DNA of 5,493 nt from assembly GCA_030609445.1 (NCBI GenBank), contig JAUWCF010000083.1:1-5493 (forward strand). The letters are read 5' to 3'. The stretch is from Thermoplasmatota archaeon. GTDB taxonomy: Archaea > Thermoplasmatota > E2 > DHVEG-1. The translations under genes and the position numbers were made by a program. The notes under the pieces were generated by a model. The model was given only the letters and a program-made list of their open reading frames with translations, was not told where the DNA came from and searched no databases. Positions 1 through 5,165 of this stretch are shown here, in pieces. The number at the start of each line of letters is the position of its first letter. The stretch's first letter is position 1.

Positions 1-108
1 AAGAGATTAATAAAGGAATCCAGTCAGTTACACGAAGACATAATTGATGGTACTGCTGAAACATTATTGGTTAAACTTAAACAAAAAGTTGATAGACAAA
101 GTATTTAA
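1..108 (+). CDS. 3' end of an unidentified gene (partial)
   Basis: Frame 1 is open from the first base to a TAA at 106-108, giving 35 residues of a protein that begins upstream of the window. The fragment is hydrophilic and probably helical, rich in Lys, Glu and Asp (for example the run DGTAETLLVKLKQKVDRQSI at its end). No domain can be recognised from so short a piece. It has the same direction as the operon that follows and is separated from it by about 70 bases that hold a palindrome and a Shine-Dalgarno site, so it may belong to a preceding transcription unit. That it is a real gene rests only on the uninterrupted frame, its ordinary composition and the regulatory-looking gap after it. 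Confidence 0.6.
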   Translation, partial: KRLIKESSQLHEDIIDGTAETLLVKLKQKVDRQSI

Positions 109-123
109 GTCGGTGTCTCTTAT

Positions 124-133
124 CTATAATTTA
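124..133 (+). promoter_or_regulatory. possible TATA box of the six-gene operon
   Basis: CTATAATTTA lies about 25-30 bases upstream of a plausible transcription start near 150-155, which is the spacing used by archaeal TATA boxes. It would give a short leader carrying the GGAG at 164-167. The surrounding DNA is so A+T rich that this is a weak call. The element overlaps the edge of the palindrome at 134-157, so that palindrome would lie between TATA box and start site. Confidence 0.3.
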
Positions 134-157
134 GTTTTTTAAATTTTTTTAAAAAAC
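134..157. repeat. A+T palindrome upstream of the operon (operator or terminator)
   Basis: Perfect 10-bp arms GTTTTTTAAA (134-143) and TTTAAAAAAC (148-157) flank a TTTT centre. A near copy lies just after the operon at 4231-4253. Here it sits between the stop at 108 and the operon's Shine-Dalgarno site. It could be a terminator for the upstream gene (T7 run at 144-150) or a regulator site over the operon's start of transcription. Sequence alone does not decide between these. Confidence 0.5.
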
Positions 158-163
158 AAAAAA

Positions 164-167
164 GGAG
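164..167 (+). promoter_or_regulatory. Shine-Dalgarno site deciding the start of the surface protein
   Basis: GGAG, within AAAGGAG, lies 10 bases before ATG 178 and 4 bases before an in-frame TTG at 172. A second GGAG at 174-177 touches the ATG and is too close to serve it. I favour ATG 178; the TTG start would add only Met-Glu. Confidence 0.5.
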
Positions 168-177
168 TATTTTGGAG

Positions 178-1362
178 ATGTACAAGAAACTCGTTTTAGC
201 AATTTTAGCTATTGCTATATTAGGCTGTTGTAACGTTGTATCTGCCGACAACATGCAGGATTTAGGAACTGTTGAATACAGGGATTACAGTTACAAATAT
301 TTTGATGGCTCTGTAAATATTGTATTTGTTTTTTCTGTTATCGGTGAAGAACATATATCAATAGAAAGAATTTATGACAATGTTGAAAATGAGACAAGAT
401 ATAAATTCATAAGCCACGAAATTGTTGATCCTGAATGGTGGATGAATTTTACTGATGACGTTTTGTTTTACTATCAGATGGTAGAGAACTCTACGATATA
501 TAAGATATCTGTTAACTATTCAGAAGTTGAAATACCGTTATCACCCTGGGAGACTGACCTTATCAGTCTGGAAGAAAACCATACGATACTGATTGAATCA
601 ATGAGTATTCTATCTACTAATTACAGCTCTGTTTTCGGTTCATATAATTCTACGTTGGCTAGTCTGGAAGCTAAGATAACAGAGTTCAACGTGAAAAGTG
701 CTGCGTTTGATAATCTTTTCAGTCTGCATAGCTCAATGCTTGGAGATATAAACCTACTCAATGCAAGTCTTGACAATATGACAAGGAGATATAACAATAC
801 TTATAATTTGCTTATTGACGCTGGGAAAAACCTTTCTTACTACAGGATGTTCTTTGACGGTATGACTGGATACAAAGACGGTTTTTGGTTTGATAATGTC
901 TATTATCTGACAGTGGATGAAAACGCAAATATTGTGAGAGGTTTAAAAGATGAACTAGGTGTTACTCCGTTGTATACGATATTAGCAATTGCTTTGACTG
1001 CTTTGATATTGTTCTTCCTGTTCAGGGTGATGTCAGGTAAAAAGAATCCTACTGCGATAGAGTTGGAGAGGGATTATAATTATACTCCTGAATCTAGGGC
1101 AATAGATAATTTTGTGAACTTTTTCAAAAAGAAAGCTGAAACAAAGAAGGATGAAAAAATAGTTGTTCCAATAATACCATTAAAACAAGAAATCGTAAAA
1201 CCAACAGAAAAAGAACCAGAACCCATACCTAAACCAAAAGTAGATGCATCTGTAATGAAAGAAGAAATCATATCTGCTGTAAAACAAGATTTAGAAAGTT
1301 TAATTAAAAAAGCAGTAACAGATGCCATATCACATTCTACAAATAAAGAGGCAACTGCGTGA
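178..1362 (+). CDS. Secreted, C-terminally anchored, sequon-rich surface protein (spike/adhesin-like)
   Basis: Predicted protein of 394 residues. Residues 1-23 form a signal peptide: MYKK, then a hydrophobic core, then VSA before the likely cleavage site at D24. An ectodomain follows (about 24-263), then one membrane helix (about 264-285, LYTILAIALTALILFFLF), then a cytoplasmic tail of about 110 residues starting with Lys/Arg. The ectodomain has eleven N-X-S/T sequons (N71, 90, 104, 113, 134, 148, 157, 195, 200, 206, 218), and its second half has heptad-like, Ser/Asn-rich helical stretches. The tail has a Lys/Glu/Pro-rich linker and ends in an amphipathic helix. No family is recognised by sequence. 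The topology matches viral spikes or cell-surface adhesins, and position as first gene of an operon with an ATPase favours a virion surface protein (inference). An LGCC at the end of the signal core is a poor lipobox, so a lipoprotein is less likely. The stop overlaps the next start (GTGA, 1359-1362). Confidence 0.85.
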   Translation: MYKKLVLAILAIAILGCCNVVSADNMQDLGTVEYRDYSYKYFDGSVNIVFVFSVIGEEHISIERIYDNVENETRYKFISHEIVDPEWWMNFTDDVLFYYQMVENSTIYKISVNYSEVEIPLSPWETDLISLEENHTILIESMSILSTNYSSVFGSYNSTLASLEAKITEFNVKSAAFDNLFSLHSSMLGDINLLNASLDNMTRRYNNTYNLLIDAGKNLSYYRMFFDGMTGYKDGFWFDNVYYLTVDENANIVRGLKDELGVTPLYTILAIALTALILFFLFRVMSGKKNPTAIELERDYNYTPESRAIDNFVNFFKKKAETKKDEKIVVPIIPLKQEIVKPTEKEPEPIPKPKVDASVMKEEIISAVKQDLESLIKKAVTDAISHSTNKEATA

Positions 1363-2087
1363 GACGGGATTTCAAGGTTCTTGCACACATAATAGCAATC
1401 ATAGCAGTGGTAGCTGTATCAATTATGACTGCTCGTATTGCAACAATCGGACTACCTGCAACACTACCATTCGGGATGGTATTTATAGTGTTCCTGATAG
1501 TGATGGACTTGTTTGCAGAAGTATGTAGAGGAAGAAGTCCACACGTGATATGCAACTATGGACATTGGAGTGTCAGCGTAACAAAAGACATACATAGAAT
1601 ACCCTGGCAGAACGACCTGATAGGCGTAACAGATGAAAAGAACAAATCATTAGGTGAGATGTCTATCATGTTCCCAGGAGGCATAGACTACTGGGAATTT
1701 AACGTACACAGCTCCAGTGAATATCCTGTATTGATCTTTCCAAGCATCTACGAACACGTTGAAGGAACAAATTATGTTATCTATGCAAACTTGAACCCAA
1801 GGAAACTTTCTGAACTGTCACCATACCTGCAGCATGTACTAGGATATTATCATAAGAGAATAGGGAAAAACACACAGATATTCTATGGAGCAACTTCACA
1901 TATGGATGGTACATCAACATCAGAGACAGCAAGAATGGAGCTTAAAGAGGCAAACTACAACAGGATAATCACTGAGATGGAGAAACGACTGGAGACAATG
2001 TACAGGGAATTAAGAAATGCTTCTGAGCTGAAAGAAAGACGAGTGTTCATGGGTAAAGAGTTAATTCCAAATAGAGATGAAAAATGA
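1359..2087 (+). CDS. Two-helix membrane protein with cytoplasmic domain and C-terminal coiled coil
   Basis: 242 residues from GTG 1359, which overlaps the previous stop by four bases and has GAGG at 1348-1351 seven bases before it. Two membrane helices (about 7-24 and 33-52) are joined by a short turn. Arg/Lys at the N terminus (MRRDFK) and after helix 2 (CRGR) put both ends in the cytoplasm. Residues about 60-165 look like a mixed alpha/beta domain rich in aromatics (IPWQNDL, MFPGGIDYWEF, VLIFPSIYEHV). Residues about 190-232 are strongly helical and charged, typical of a coiled coil. The family is not recognised. Translational coupling to the surface protein suggests that the two act together at the membrane, perhaps with the cytoplasmic tail of the first contacting this coiled coil (inference). 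In a viral setting this would be a matrix or envelope protein. Its G+C is clearly higher than in genes further along the operon. Confidence 0.8.
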   Translation: MRRDFKVLAHIIAIIAVVAVSIMTARIATIGLPATLPFGMVFIVFLIVMDLFAEVCRGRSPHVICNYGHWSVSVTKDIHRIPWQNDLIGVTDEKNKSLGEMSIMFPGGIDYWEFNVHSSSEYPVLIFPSIYEHVEGTNYVIYANLNPRKLSELSPYLQHVLGYYHKRIGKNTQIFYGATSHMDGTSTSETARMELKEANYNRIITEMEKRLETMYRELRNASELKERRVFMGKELIPNRDEK

Positions 2088-2293
2088 AAGGAAAATATTA
2101 TTTTACCCGATGTGGACTATGCAAGGTGCACAGGCGTGTTCTTGTCGTTGATGACAATGCTGCTAAGACAAAGACTTTCACGTTTGACATATGCGGACAC
2201 AAGCGTGTAGATGTCATACGTGAGAACACTGTGAGTTTTGTAAAAGAATTAAGTGATGAATATGACAGACACAGAAAAAAAGACAGAAAATGA
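2084..2293 (+). CDS. Small zinc-finger-like protein
   Basis: 69 residues from an ATG that overlaps the preceding stop (ATGA, 2084-2087). It shows C10-x2-C13 (RCGLCK) and, after a 23-residue beta-like stretch, C37-x-H39 (ICGHKR). This arrangement could bind one zinc ion as a small ribbon or treble-clef type finger. The C terminus is helical and very basic (RHRKKDRK). Such small zinc proteins are common in archaeal viruses and plasmids, often as DNA-binding or protein-protein adaptors, but the specific role here is unknown. G+C is the highest in the window (29 of 60 bases in 2101-2160). The 3' end overlaps the next gene by about 38 bases. The intact frame, coupled start and paired metal ligands argue that it is a real gene despite its size. 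Confidence 0.72.
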   Translation: MKGKYYFTRCGLCKVHRRVLVVDDNAAKTKTFTFDICGHKRVDVIRENTVSFVKELSDEYDRHRKKDRK

Positions 2294-2855
2294 TTTAGAA
2301 GTAGAAAAAAGCACCCCAGAAAAAATAAAGAGTACGACATTTAAATTTAAGGATTTACGTGATATATTCATTTTTTATAGTACATCTATTTCGAATGATC
2401 CTGTAGAATTATGTGAGGCGAGAAAAGTAGCTTTAGACACAGGAGTAAAATTATTGCCTATTTTAAAAGTTGATTCTGATGATATATTGAAGATTGAAAA
2501 ATTGAAAATCAACGCTAGGGTTTTGCTAAATAAAAAAATCCCAACGAAAACCATAAAATTTACATATGTGACGCAAGGAGGTAAAGAACGTTTTCAAATA
2601 TACAACATATCGTCAGAAGATGGAATAACATATGAAGCTGAAACAGCTTGTCTGAATAATCTTAAAAAGGATTTCAAAAACCAACAATATGAAAGGCATA
2701 CAACAGATTTAAATCAATGCATCAATGAAATAGGAGATATTCTTGTAAAATATGATATTTTAAAGGCAGTAAGATATACCGTTGATGACATAATAGACTA
2801 TAAGATTAAAAACATGTATCAAAAATTAAAGAGAGCAGATGAAAATGGCACGTGA
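2256..2855 (+). CDS. Unrecognised soluble protein, about 199 residues
   Basis: The frame is open from GTG 2253, with ATG at 2256 and 2262; ATG 2256 is chosen without a clear Shine-Dalgarno site. Every choice starts inside the preceding gene, so translation probably depends on ribosomes finishing that gene. The first 30 or so residues are charged and probably disordered (TDTEKKTENDLEVEKSTPEK). A globular part follows with alternating beta and alpha segments (FKDLRDIFIFYSTSI, LDTGVKLLPILKV, TIKFTYVTQGGKERFQIYNI), then a helical C-terminal half ending in KNMYQKLKRADENGT. No signal peptide, membrane helix or nucleotide-binding motif is visible, and there is no recognisable family. Base composition is far more A+T rich than in the two genes before it (13-16 G+C per 60 bases in rows 2341, 2461 and 2701). 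It is likely a cytoplasmic or internal accessory protein of the same module. Confidence 0.75.
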   Translation: MNMTDTEKKTENDLEVEKSTPEKIKSTTFKFKDLRDIFIFYSTSISNDPVELCEARKVALDTGVKLLPILKVDSDDILKIEKLKINARVLLNKKIPTKTIKFTYVTQGGKERFQIYNISSEDGITYEAETACLNNLKKDFKNQQYERHTTDLNQCINEIGDILVKYDILKAVRYTVDDIIDYKIKNMYQKLKRADENGT

Positions 2856-3270
2856 AAGTTATACTAGCCCAAGGAAAGACAGTGAGCGAATAGCTCAGAT
2901 GCTACGTAGTATCGTACAAGATGGTACAAAGGCATTCAAAAAGAATACAATTGATGTCATGTTTCCAAAGAAAATAGTCGATGGTAAAGATATAGGGGAA
3001 GTATCCCGAAGATGGATTATGACAATTTGTGGATCATTACAAAACGAAGAAGAAAAAATAGAACAATTATTATTAGCAGTATGGTGTTTTTATCAAGATG
3101 GTGTTAACATTGATGAGGATGAAATATGGCATCTCAAATGGTTGAAGGATGGAATTCCTTTGTTTATGAAAAAGGTAAATGATTTACCAGGAACAGGGAG
3201 GGTTGCACCTATGGCATCTTTAGAAAAACCACCGAAGAAAGATGATATCGAATGGTGGAAACCTGAATGA
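2839..3270 (+). CDS. Unrecognised small helical protein preceding the ATPase
   Basis: 143 residues from ATG 2839, or 141 from ATG 2845. GAGAG at 2831-2835 is 3 and 9 bases from these, so the second start is a serious alternative. The start overlaps the previous gene by 17 bases (2839-2855). The protein has a basic, Ser-rich N terminus (RESYTSPRKDSERIAQML), a predicted helical core with several Trp (RRWIMTICGSL, IEQLLLAVWCFYQDG, EIWHLKWLKDG) and a Pro/Lys-rich acidic tail ending in EWWKPE. There is no membrane segment, no signal peptide and no metal-binding or catalytic motif that I recognise. It is translationally coupled to the ATPase, so a role as partner or adaptor of that ATPase is reasonable but not shown. 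Confidence 0.75.
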   Translation: MKMARESYTSPRKDSERIAQMLRSIVQDGTKAFKKNTIDVMFPKKIVDGKDIGEVSRRWIMTICGSLQNEEEKIEQLLLAVWCFYQDGVNIDEDEIWHLKWLKDGIPLFMKKVNDLPGTGRVAPMASLEKPPKKDDIEWWKPE

Positions 3271-4205
3271 TAGAAAAGAATGCATTGTTGGATATGTTTG
3301 CTGATGATAAGACTATATTAATGGTCGGCAGCAAAGGAAATGGAAAAACCAATACTGCATCTATTTTTATGGAGGCTTTAATTGATTTAGATTATGAAAT
3401 ATGGACAAACATTCATTTTTTTAAACGTAAGAATATTAAGATTGCTTTAAAAAAAAATAAGTTACCTAAAAAAGAAGGGCATGATTATATAGAGAAACCT
3501 CTGCAGGTGCATGTGGTAAATAGTCTCAGTCAGGTGTTATTAGGAATTGTTGATAGTGGACCTAGAAGGAAAGCTTTTTTTCTTGATGAGGCAGGAATAC
3601 ATGCGTCGAGTAGCAGGGCAACAAGTAAAGAGACGAACACAATTAAAGATTTGAATAAAATCATTAGGCATTTTGAAAGTTGTTTTGTTTTGTTAGCACA
3701 GGTAGAGAGTGATGTGCCCCCAAATCTTAGAGAGAAAGATTGTGATTACAGGTTTGAAATGAGAAGAAACAGAGGAGACTATGTATTGGAGATAGGCATA
3801 AAGAAAGAGATGAAAGATGAAGATACAGGTAGAAAGTTTATAGATTTTCCAGTTATTAAAAGATTTAAAATCTCTCTCTCGAAATATCCATATGATGGTA
3901 AGTTTCCAACTGGTTTTACTATTGATTTAAACCTTAAAGAAGTATTGGATAAATTAAGTGAAGTGGATGATAGTGTAGAAATTATGGATAAAGGACTAGG
4001 TAAAGAAATTATTATTGGTATGCTCAATGGCAACAAAAAGAAAAAACCAAAGGCAACCACTAAAGATATGATTATGACAGAGTTTTATAATGAGACTAAA
4101 TTGACTTTGAAAGGATTGGCTAAAAAATACAACACAAGTTATCAAAATGTAGTAAACATACATAGTAAATTTCTTCAAAAAGATGAAATGTTGATAACTG
4201 ACTAG
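3267..4205 (+). CDS. P-loop ATPase (HerA/FtsK or Zot-like packaging type) with C-terminal HTH
   Basis: 312 residues; the ATG overlaps the previous stop (ATGA, 3267-3270) and GGTGG at 3254-3258 is a good archaeal Shine-Dalgarno site eight bases upstream. Walker A is G21-SKGNGK-T28. Walker B is in RRKAFFLDEAGIHAS, with D107 and E108. A following strand ends in Gln (FVLLAQ, Q145), as in motif III of the HerA/FtsK superfamily. R134 or R155 could be the arginine finger. The Asp-Glu-Ala-Gly Walker B also fits the Zot-like ATPases of filamentous phages and the putative NTPases of pleolipoviruses. Residues about 280-302 (TLKGLAKKYNTSYQNVVNIH) form a helix-turn-helix after a Lys-rich linker, suggesting DNA contact. 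The likely role is ATP-driven DNA movement or virion morphogenesis at the membrane. The assignment as P-loop ATPase is firm; the subfamily and substrate are inferred. It is the last gene of the operon. Confidence 0.88.
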   Translation: MIEKNALLDMFADDKTILMVGSKGNGKTNTASIFMEALIDLDYEIWTNIHFFKRKNIKIALKKNKLPKKEGHDYIEKPLQVHVVNSLSQVLLGIVDSGPRRKAFFLDEAGIHASSSRATSKETNTIKDLNKIIRHFESCFVLLAQVESDVPPNLREKDCDYRFEMRRNRGDYVLEIGIKKEMKDEDTGRKFIDFPVIKRFKISLSKYPYDGKFPTGFTIDLNLKEVLDKLSEVDDSVEIMDKGLGKEIIIGMLNGNKKKKPKATTKDMIMTEFYNETKLTLKGLAKKYNTSYQNVVNIHSKFLQKDEMLITD

Positions 4206-4230
4206 TTTCTTGCATTCGGCTTAAGAGAGA

Positions 4231-4265
4231 GTTTTTTAAATTAATTTAAAAACTAGATTTTTTTT
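4231..4265 (+). terminator. Palindromic terminator after the ATPase operon
   Basis: A perfect 20-bp palindrome at 4233-4252 (TTTTTAAATTAATTTAAAAA) is followed five bases later by eight T (4258-4265). An outer pair, CTAGTTT at 4202-4208 and AAACTAG at 4250-4256, could extend a larger fold that includes the TAG stop. Poly-T tracts end transcription in archaea, so a terminator is the simplest reading. The palindrome is nearly the same as the one in front of the operon (134-157), which a plain terminator does not require. Confidence 0.65.
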
Positions 4266-4314
4266 AGTAATAGGGCACGAACCTTTGATTAAAGATTGAA
4301 GGTATGATCTGGAT

Positions 4315-4326
4315 ACTTTCGAAAGT
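4315..4326. repeat. 12-bp perfect palindrome
   Basis: ACTTTCGAAAGT is its own reverse complement and is followed by a T run (4326-4331). It has no loop, so it is a better fit to a protein-binding dyad (operator or recombinase element) than to an RNA hairpin. Its function is unknown. Confidence 0.4.
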
Positions 4327-4357
4327 TTTTTGTATTCTTTTTTGATTATACTTTATT

Positions 4358-4410
4358 TGGACGAAGGTTACTTATGCTTTTTCATAATCATGTCTCCGAT
4401 CCTTCGTCCA
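4358..4410. repeat. GC-rich stem-loop with 10-bp perfect arms
   Basis: TGGACGAAGG (4358-4367) pairs perfectly with CCTTCGTCCA (4401-4410) across 33 bases. Inside, TTATG (4372-4376) and CATAA (4383-4387) can form a smaller hairpin. The arms are 60% G+C in very A+T-rich DNA, so they stand out. The stem could be a structured RNA on either strand, an origin-like or recombination structure, or recombinase arm sites. A pyrimidine tract follows at 4408-4421; on the minus strand it reads GGGAGGAAGGGTGG, a weak G-quadruplex candidate. Confidence 0.5.
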
Positions 4411-4431
4411 CCCTTCCTCCCAAATCATAAG

Positions 4432-4536
4432 ATACTACACTTACTTTAAAGGAAACTGTACTTCTTATTTTATACTGTTGAATCAATCAGAAACTATATA
4501 AACATATTACACATATAGCCCAAGTAAGTGTATTAT
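4432..4536. repeat. Inverted repeat (14 of 15 bp) enclosing the recombinase promoter
   Basis: The left arm ATACTACACTTACTT (4432-4446) and right arm AAGTAAGTGTATTAT (4522-4536) are reverse complements at 14 of 15 positions, 11 of them contiguous. They enclose 75 bp (4447-4521) that contains the TATA box of the downstream recombinase. The right arm ends immediately before ATG 4537. Possible roles are a paired operator for autoregulation, recombinase binding or attachment sites, or the ends of an invertible promoter segment. Confidence 0.6.
4490..4502 (+). promoter_or_regulatory. Archaeal promoter (BRE-like + TATA box) of the recombinase gene
   Basis: GAAA (4490-4493) followed by CTATATAAA (4494-4502) is a good match to an archaeal BRE plus TATA box. 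Transcription would start roughly 24-26 bases after the TATA centre, near 4522-4526. That is just before GTG 4528 and ATG 4537 and would give a leaderless or nearly leaderless mRNA. No Shine-Dalgarno site precedes either codon, which agrees with this. Confidence 0.65.
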
Positions 4537-5142
4537 ATGTGCAAACGTGGATATGTGCCAGACCTTGAAACTTACCGACAAACGTTAACACGATTAATTG
4601 AGAATGATAAGATCAAAGCACTCATAGCTGTTCGCATGGGATGCGAAATGGGATTATCACGTATTGAGATTGTTAATGCACAAGCAACTGATATAGATCG
4701 TATTAACAAACGAGGTCTATGGATAGAGGTTGCAAAGCGTGTGAGACGTGGAAGGAAAACAGTAGATGGTAAAAAAATACCTGTGTTTAAAATGAGGCAG
4801 AGGGAAATACCAATTAACAGCAATCTCTATCAATTAATTAAAACATATAATTCAAATGGGCAAAAATATTTGTTGCATAGAGAAAAAGGAAATATTATCA
4901 AACCTTTTATCCCACGTTATATTAATACATTATATGAATCTAATAATATTGTTTGGAGTAGTCATAAGTCTAGGCATTTTTTTAAGGCACAGGTTTGGAG
5001 TTGGATGCAGAAGAACCAACAAGTCGATACTGGGTTGTTAAAAGAATATCTTGGACATGAAAAAGACACCACAGAAAACTATGGAACGTATAGTTGGGAT
5101 TACAAACTAGAAGTATTAGATAAAGTGTTTAAGGGAATATAA
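4537..5142 (+). CDS. Minimal tyrosine recombinase/integrase
   Basis: 201 residues from ATG 4537; GTG 4528, three codons earlier, is an alternative, and an in-frame TAA at 4525-4527 rules out a longer protein. In GTG numbering, the first catalytic Arg is R45 in MGLSRIEIVNA. A Lys/Arg-rich stretch (about 70-83) and REIPI (92-96) sit where the beta-hairpin Lys is expected. H146-KS-R149 is the H-x-x-R box, H177 is in YLGHEK, and Y185 in TTENYG is the nucleophile, at TT-x-x-Y as in Xer-type enzymes. The catalytic domain therefore looks complete, but the usual N-terminal core-binding domain of about 100 residues is absent, and only some 30 residues precede the catalytic core. Size is close to the FimB/FimE-type DNA invertases rather than typical integrases near 300-400 residues. 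The likely role is integration/excision of the element or inversion of a nearby DNA segment. HNH gene follows after 23 bases. Confidence 0.85.
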   Translation: MCKRGYVPDLETYRQTLTRLIENDKIKALIAVRMGCEMGLSRIEIVNAQATDIDRINKRGLWIEVAKRVRRGRKTVDGKKIPVFKMRQREIPINSNLYQLIKTYNSNGQKYLLHREKGNIIKPFIPRYINTLYESNNIVWSSHKSRHFFKAQVWSWMQKNQQVDTGLLKEYLGHEKDTTENYGTYSWDYKLEVLDKVFKGI

Positions 5143-5165
5143 AATATTATGCTGGGAGAAATGAT

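Larger units (their letters stand above)
4206..4527. other. Gene-free, structure-rich intergenic region
   Basis: No ORF longer than about 20 codons is convincing on either strand. The region holds, in order, a palindromic T-run terminator (4231-4265), a 5-bp ACCTT/AAGGT hairpin (4281-4285 with 4299-4303), a 12-bp palindrome (4315-4326), a GC-rich stem-loop (4358-4410), a pyrimidine tract (4408-4421), and the left arm plus promoter of a long inverted repeat that runs into the recombinase start. Lying next to a tyrosine recombinase, it is the natural place to look for the element's attachment site, but no tRNA 3' end or obvious att core was identified. Confidence 0.6.

Noticed and set aside
194..240. 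Lipoprotein signal (LGCC) in the surface protein
   Set aside because: Leu at the -2 position is a poor lipobox, and a good signal-peptidase I site (VSA) follows. The protein already has a C-terminal membrane anchor.
1080..1388. 102-codon ORF on the minus strand
   Set aside because: It is antisense to the A-rich tail of the surface protein. Its Phe/Ser-rich product is what the reverse complement of Lys/Glu codons gives.
4358..4410. tRNA gene
   Set aside because: Only an acceptor-like stem is present. The unit is about 52 bases with no D, anticodon or T arm and no GGTTCGA-type T loop.
4374..4430. 18-codon ORF (MLFHNHVSDP...) with a GAAGG six bases before its ATG
   Set aside because: The GAAGG is part of the stem-loop arm, the peptide is low in complexity and there is no second line of evidence. 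It is kept as a possible leader peptide only.
4510..4541. Second inverted repeat CACATATA / TATATGTG around the recombinase start
   Set aside because: Only 8 bp and almost all A+T, so expected by chance at this composition. It may help fold the start region but is not called separately.
4572..4823. 83-codon ORF on the minus strand
   Set aside because: It is antisense to the recombinase catalytic region, with no start signals; a shadow of the real gene.
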